DNA of 64,000 nucleotides, taken from NCBI RefSeq assembly GCF_013170705.1, contig NZ_CP033334.1, forward strand, positions 6,177,501 through 6,241,500. The letters run 5' to 3'. The translations under genes and the position numbers were made by a program. The notes below the pieces were generated by a model. That model was not told the DNA's origin, did not search any database, and saw only the letters and a program-made list of their open reading frames with translations. The first letter of the stretch is position 1; each line of letters begins with the position of its first letter. Below are positions 60,739-64,000 of the stretch, one piece after another. Source of the DNA: Mesorhizobium loti. Its GTDB lineage: Bacteria; Pseudomonadota; Alphaproteobacteria; Rhizobiales; Rhizobiaceae.

Positions 60739-61695
60739 CTAGAACTCAATGACCTTCCGGCCCTCGTTGGGCCGCTCGTTGCGGGACGATGACCGGCTTT
60801 CGGAAATGCTCCGTCCCGACAGGGCATTGCTGCCTTGACCGCGTCTTTCCGGATCCGCATTGAGGATTTTCTTCAGCACGGGAGAGATGACCTCCTTGAA
60901 TTTCGCCGGGTCTTCCGACGTCGGGAAGTGACCGCCGCCAAAGATGATGCACTCGGAATTCTTGACCTTTTCGGCGGTACGCTGGGTCATTTCCGGCGTA
61001 CAGGCGAAATCGTACTCGCCAGTCAGGAAGTAGATCGGCACCTTCCCCGAGATTTTCTGGCACTGGTCGCGGAAATCCGAATCGACGCTGTAGAAATAGA
61101 GGTCGCCCTTGAAAATGCCCGGGCCGCCTTGCGCGTAGTACCACCAGGTCTCCCACCGGTAATCGTCGGGAGAGAGCGGCGCCATCAGACCGAACACCGA
61201 GGTCGCGACCACTTCGCCACCATGGATGTGGGGGTGATGCAGCGGATCGATCCACCATCCCGGCGAATAGTCGCAGGCTTCAAGAGCGATGAAGGCAGAA
61301 AACTCGCTTTCATAGCGCAGTGCCAATGCCAGGCAGATGTTGCCTCCCATTGACTGGCCCATCAGGACCGGTTTGCGCAGATCCAGCGCCCGGCAGAACG
61401 CCACGATGAACTCACAATAGAATTTGGTCGTGAGTTTGTATTCGTCTTCCATCAGATGGAAGTCTGCCGGCGGGATCGATTTGCCATGCCAAGGCATGTC
61501 GAAGGCAATGACACGGAAATTCTGGCTGATATCGGGATCGCAAAGCTGATGCCGGTACTGGCGCCCGTCAGTGCCGGCGGTATGCAGGCAGACCATCGGA
61601 ATGCCTTCGCCGTGTTCCTCGTAGTACGTGCGATACGTTTTGCCTTCGCACTGGACATAAACGTAACGCCCCACAATCGGATCGTGTGTATTCAT
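60739..61695 (-). CDS. Alpha/beta hydrolase
   Basis: This 318-residue enzyme has the alpha/beta hydrolase order: oxyanion region CLHTAGTDGRQYRHQL, FDMPWHGKS, the nucleophile elbow GQSMGG (113-118, Ser115), acid residue in LTGEYDFACTPE and catalytic His in GGGHFPTSEDP. Relatives cleave esters, lactones or carbon-carbon bonds in catabolic pathways. The Ser/Arg-rich tail (about residues 285-318) is probably disordered. Within a transporter operon it may process the imported compound. Spacing of 21-23 bases to both neighbours supports one transcript. Confidence 0.82.
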   Translation of the reverse strand: MNTHDPIVGRYVYVQCEGKTYRTYYEEHGEGIPMVCLHTAGTDGRQYRHQLCDPDISQNFRVIAFDMPWHGKSIPPADFHLMEDEYKLTTKFYCEFIVAFCRALDLRKPVLMGQSMGGNICLALALRYESEFSAFIALEACDYSPGWWIDPLHHPHIHGGEVVATSVFGLMAPLSPDDYRWETWWYYAQGGPGIFKGDLYFYSVDSDFRDQCQKISGKVPIYFLTGEYDFACTPEMTQRTAEKVKNSECIIFGGGHFPTSEDPAKFKEVISPVLKKILNADPERRGQGSNALSGRSISESRSSSRNERPNEGRKVIEF

Positions 61696-61716
61696 GACAA
61701 CTCTCCTGCGCTGCCG

Positions 61717-62121
61717 TTAAACTTGTCGCATCAGCGAGAGCATACGCGTCAGCGCCCGCAGATTCTGCCAGAAGGGGAGCGAATTGCCCTCAATAATCAG
61801 CTGCTTGTGCAGCGGATGCGCCATCGCCCAGATGTCGTTGAACATCGGCGGTGGGATTTCCTGGGCAAACTTCGACCAGGCGCTGCTCGGAGCCTTGAGC
61901 CAAAACTCCACGCCCATGTCATTGGGGGTGAGACCCTGTGCAATCTTCTGAATCTTGCCCCCCCGAACATCCACCAGATACTCGGTGTCATCGAAACCCA
62001 GGACGAATTTGCTCGTAAAAAAACGGCCGACGACCGGTAAGATACGGTCATCGTTGACCTTTCTGGCCCATCGCTCGATCCACTCCAGATCAAAGCTGCT
62101 CCTGCTTCCATATCTACTCAT
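61717..62121 (-). CDS. Small soluble protein, possibly SCP2-like
   Basis: This 134-residue protein starts at an ATG with AGGAGG nine bases upstream; a longer in-frame start overlaps the preceding gene. It contains FTSKFVLGFDDTEYLVDVRGGKIQKIAQGL, shortened here to its core LGFDDTEYLVDVRGGKI, then VEFWLKAPSSAWSKF and a C-terminal helix. The strand-loop-strand with VRGGK followed by a Trp-containing helix resembles sterol-carrier-protein-2-like domains that bind lipids. That match is weak. It sits between the ABC-YbhB gene and the hydrolase. Confidence 0.5.
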   Translation of the reverse strand: MSRYGSRSSFDLEWIERWARKVNDDRILPVVGRFFTSKFVLGFDDTEYLVDVRGGKIQKIAQGLTPNDMGVEFWLKAPSSAWSKFAQEIPPPMFNDIWAMAHPLHKQLIIEGNSLPFWQNLRALTRMLSLMRQV

Positions 62122-62155
62122 ATGATCCTCCTGATTGGGGAATTCCTGCCCGTTC

Positions 62156-64000
62156 CTAACCGGGTAATGACTTCTTTGCGGGCCCGTAAACTGCCACGAA
62201 CGACGCGGCATCGATCGCAACCGGCATCACTGCAGCCGCAAATACCGCGAAATCGGCTTCGGCCGGCAACTCGACTTTGTCCACCTTCAGCGCATAGAGC
62301 GTGAAGAAGTACCGGTGCGCTCGATCCGGCGGCCAAGGTCCACCGTATCCCTTGCCAAATCCCGGGATCTTGAATGTCACGAAGTCGCTGTTGAACTCGA
62401 CAGCGCCGTGCGGCATTCCCAGGCTCCCGCTCGCTCCTTCCGGCAGTTCCCTAAGTTCCGCCGGAATGTTTGCCACCAGCCAGTGTGCAAACGAGCGGGG
62501 AAAATTAAACGCCTCTGGCAGATCAGGATCGGTGATGGCCAACGCGAAGCTGCGCGTGCCTTCCGGAGGACCTGACCAAACCAACCTGGGCGAGAGGCGG
62601 TTGTCTTCGGCGAACCGGTCGGGGATAACGCGCCCCGGCGCAATATCCGGACAACTCAGCACGAAAGATGGTGTTGCCGCCATATGGTTCACCTCCTGGT
62701 TCAGCAGGGTCACAGACCTTGGCACCGGCCGGCCCTGTTCAAGTCTCGGACTATGGCTATCTGCGACCGGCATCGGGTTGTCCGGATCATTCTCGTTGGC
62801 GGCCTCCCCGGGCAATCGCGCCGTTGCGCGGCGACCGAACATGGCATTGAGGATGACATGTCCGTCGAACGGCGGCTCAAAATCAGCCGAAATCGCGCCA
62901 TTGCGAAACACGTGAACCCGCGTGCACAGATTCAGGAATTCTTCGAGCTCGCTGGATAGGAACACCACCGCGTTGCCCCGGGCCGCGAATTCCTTGAGGT
63001 TGCGGTAAAGATCCAGCTTGGCCCCCACGTCGATGCCGCGGGCCGGATCGTTGAGCACCAAAACCACCGGCTTTTCGGCAAAGGCCCTGGCAATCAGCAC
63101 CTTCTGCTGGTTGCCGCCTGACAGCGATGTGATCAGGTTCTGGGGGCTTCCCATTTTGACGGCCAGTTTGCTGGACTCCCACTCGAAAACCGGCGTCAGC
63201 TTGGTTCGGTTGACGAAGTTCAGCACACCGCCGGACCGGAATTCGCGATACACTGGGAGCAGCAGATTTTCGTATATGCTCAGATTGGCAAAGATGCCTT
63301 CTTTCTTGCGATCGCCGCTCACGTAGCTGATGTTGTTTCGTCGCGCCGATGCGAGATCAGTAACCTCGCTGGCCTTGCCGTCGTTAACCACCACCAGCCG
63401 GCCGGCAATCGGAGACTGGATGCCGGCGATGCACCTTACGAAGTCCGCCTGCCCTTGCCCGTCCAGGCCGGTGATCCCGATGACCTCGCCGGGGTACACC
63501 GTGAAATTGACAGCTGCAGCGTCTGACCAGACCCGAAGGTCAGTCGCGCGCAGAACCGGTCGGTCGCCAAGACGCGTCGGCAAAGGCTGATCACGGCTGG
63601 TCCCACTGCGCTCGGCGCCGGCAATGAGTTCGAGAATCCTGGACTCGGTGATCTCCTCTTTAGCCAGCTTGCCGACATCCACGCCGTCGCGCAGGACTGT
63701 CGCACGGTCTGCAATACGCACCAGCTCGGCGATACGGTGGGTGACGATCAGAATGCTCGCCCCCCCTTGCTTCAACTGCCGCATCTTGCGAAACAGCCTC
63801 TCCGTGGAATCGAAGTCGAGCGCCGCAGACGACTCATCGAGGATCAGGACCTTGGGATCGGTAAGGAGAGCCCTGGCGATCGTGACCCACTGTTTGACGC
63901 TCAGGGGCAGTTCGCCTACCAGGCCGGAGAGGTCGATTTCGAAGCCGAGGAGCTCGCGCATCAGCGCGGCTGCCTTGGCCTCCTTTTCCTCCCGGTTCAT
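62156..64000 (-). CDS. Double-NBD ABC ATPase fused to a YbhB/PEBP domain (5' end beyond window)
   Basis: The frame is open at the right edge; its first ATG in view is inside NBD1, so the N terminus is missing. NBD1 shows LPLSVKQW in place of the LSGGQ signature and Walker B VLILDESSAALD. NBD2 has GLDGQGQADF as the degenerate Walker A, signature LSGGNQQKVLIARA and LVLNDPARGID, in which the usual D-E is N-D. A tail of about 40 residues leads without a stop into a complete 175-residue YbhB/YbcL (PEBP) domain with ITDPDLPEAF, FAHWLVANIP and GYGGPWPP. Such a fusion is not usual. A strong ribosome-binding site sits just before the PEBP methionine, and three TGA codons lie nearby in another frame, so a frameshift may have joined two genes. 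It leads the operon with the two permeases. Confidence 0.75.
   Translation of the reverse strand: MNREEKEAKAAALMRELLGFEIDLSGLVGELPLSVKQWVTIARALLTDPKVLILDESSAALDFDSTERLFRKMRQLKQGGASILIVTHRIAELVRIADRATVLRDGVDVGKLAKEEITESRILELIAGAERSGTSRDQPLPTRLGDRPVLRATDLRVWSDAAAVNFTVYPGEVIGITGLDGQGQADFVRCIAGIQSPIAGRLVVVNDGKASEVTDLASARRNNISYVSGDRKKEGIFANLSIYENLLLPVYREFRSGGVLNFVNRTKLTPVFEWESSKLAVKMGSPQNLITSLSGGNQQKVLIARAFAEKPVVLVLNDPARGIDVGAKLDLYRNLKEFAARGNAVVFLSSELEEFLNLCTRVHVFRNGAISADFEPPFDGHVILNAMFGRRATARLPGEAANENDPDNPMPVADSHSPRLEQGRPVPRSVTLLNQEVNHMAATPSFVLSCPDIAPGRVIPDRFAEDNRLSPRLVWSGPPEGTRSFALAITDPDLPEAFNFPRSFAHWLVANIPAELRELPEGASGSLGMPHGAVEFNSDFVTFKIPGFGKGYGGPWPPDRAHRYFFTLYALKVDKVELPAEADFAVFAAAVMPVAIDAASFVAVYGPAKKSLPG
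62683..62697 (-). promoter_or_regulatory. Strong internal ribosome-binding site and start for the YbhB/PEBP part
   Basis: On the minus strand AGGAGGTGA precedes an ATG at 62683 by about six bases. It lies inside the ABC-YbhB open frame, exactly where a free 175-residue PEBP protein would begin. Free YbhB could therefore be made as well as the fusion. Confidence 0.6.

Noticed and set aside
1..64000. CRISPR arrays, tRNA or rRNA genes, insertion sequences
   Set aside because: No evenly spaced identical short repeats, no cloverleaf-like sequences and no transposase motifs were seen; the many repeats at 1-25000 are protein-coding repeats.

Overview
The window looks like a piece of a high-GC alphaproteobacterial chromosome or large replicon, most likely Rhizobiales and Mesorhizobium-like. 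That placement is an inference from gene content (RbsABC-type transporters with FCD-GntR control, SapC, a LEPR-XLL giant protein, GabD) and strong GC bias at third codon positions. I see no tRNA, rRNA, CRISPR array or intact insertion sequence.

Layout. (1) 1-26027, minus strand: one enormous repetitive surface-protein gene whose 3' end lies beyond the left edge. It starts with an N-terminal LEPR-XLL motif, continues through thousands of residues of beta-helix-like repeats, then Calx-beta-like and RTX-like repeats. A single in-frame TAA (25062-25064) cuts the frame after codon 321, yet the same frame then stays open for 8,353 codons. (2) 26146-31317, minus: sapC as its own unit between two hairpin terminators, then a tight four-gene group (O-methyltransferase, P-loop kinase with an unknown C-terminal domain, an unknown protein resembling that domain, radical SAM enzyme). 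(3) 31509-40267, plus: a double-barrel outer-membrane protein, then DUF3467, a GAF-GAF-TM-HlyD protein, a PqqD-like/M50 peptidase/HlyD fusion, a short SecA-like ATPase and a small HlyD adaptor. I read the last five as a dedicated envelope export or maturation machine, and the giant protein is its most obvious candidate client. (4) 40295-49489: an RraA-family remnant, then a GntR-controlled ribose-type ABC transporter with a DJ-1/PfpI protein (minus), diverging from an Fe-type alcohol dehydrogenase, an aldehyde dehydrogenase and an alpha/beta hydrolase (plus). Together they look like a catabolic locus for a small sugar or alcohol. (5) 49676-51160: gabD-type succinate-semialdehyde dehydrogenase. 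(6) 51660-64000, minus: a long operon entering from beyond the right edge. In order of transcription it holds a double-NBD ABC ATPase fused in frame to a YbhB/PEBP domain, a possible SCP2-like protein, an alpha/beta hydrolase, two oversized RbsC-type permeases, a seven-helix proteorhodopsin homologue lacking the retinal-binding lysine, a flotillin, a small membrane protein with a sodium:solute symporter, and a LysR regulator.

The two best candidates for undescribed biology are the lysine-less opsin sharing an operon with flotillin and transporters (57240-57929 and neighbours), and the SecA-like/M50/HlyD module (33079-40267) near the LEPR-XLL giant gene. Family assignments rest on motifs read by eye; no database search was possible.
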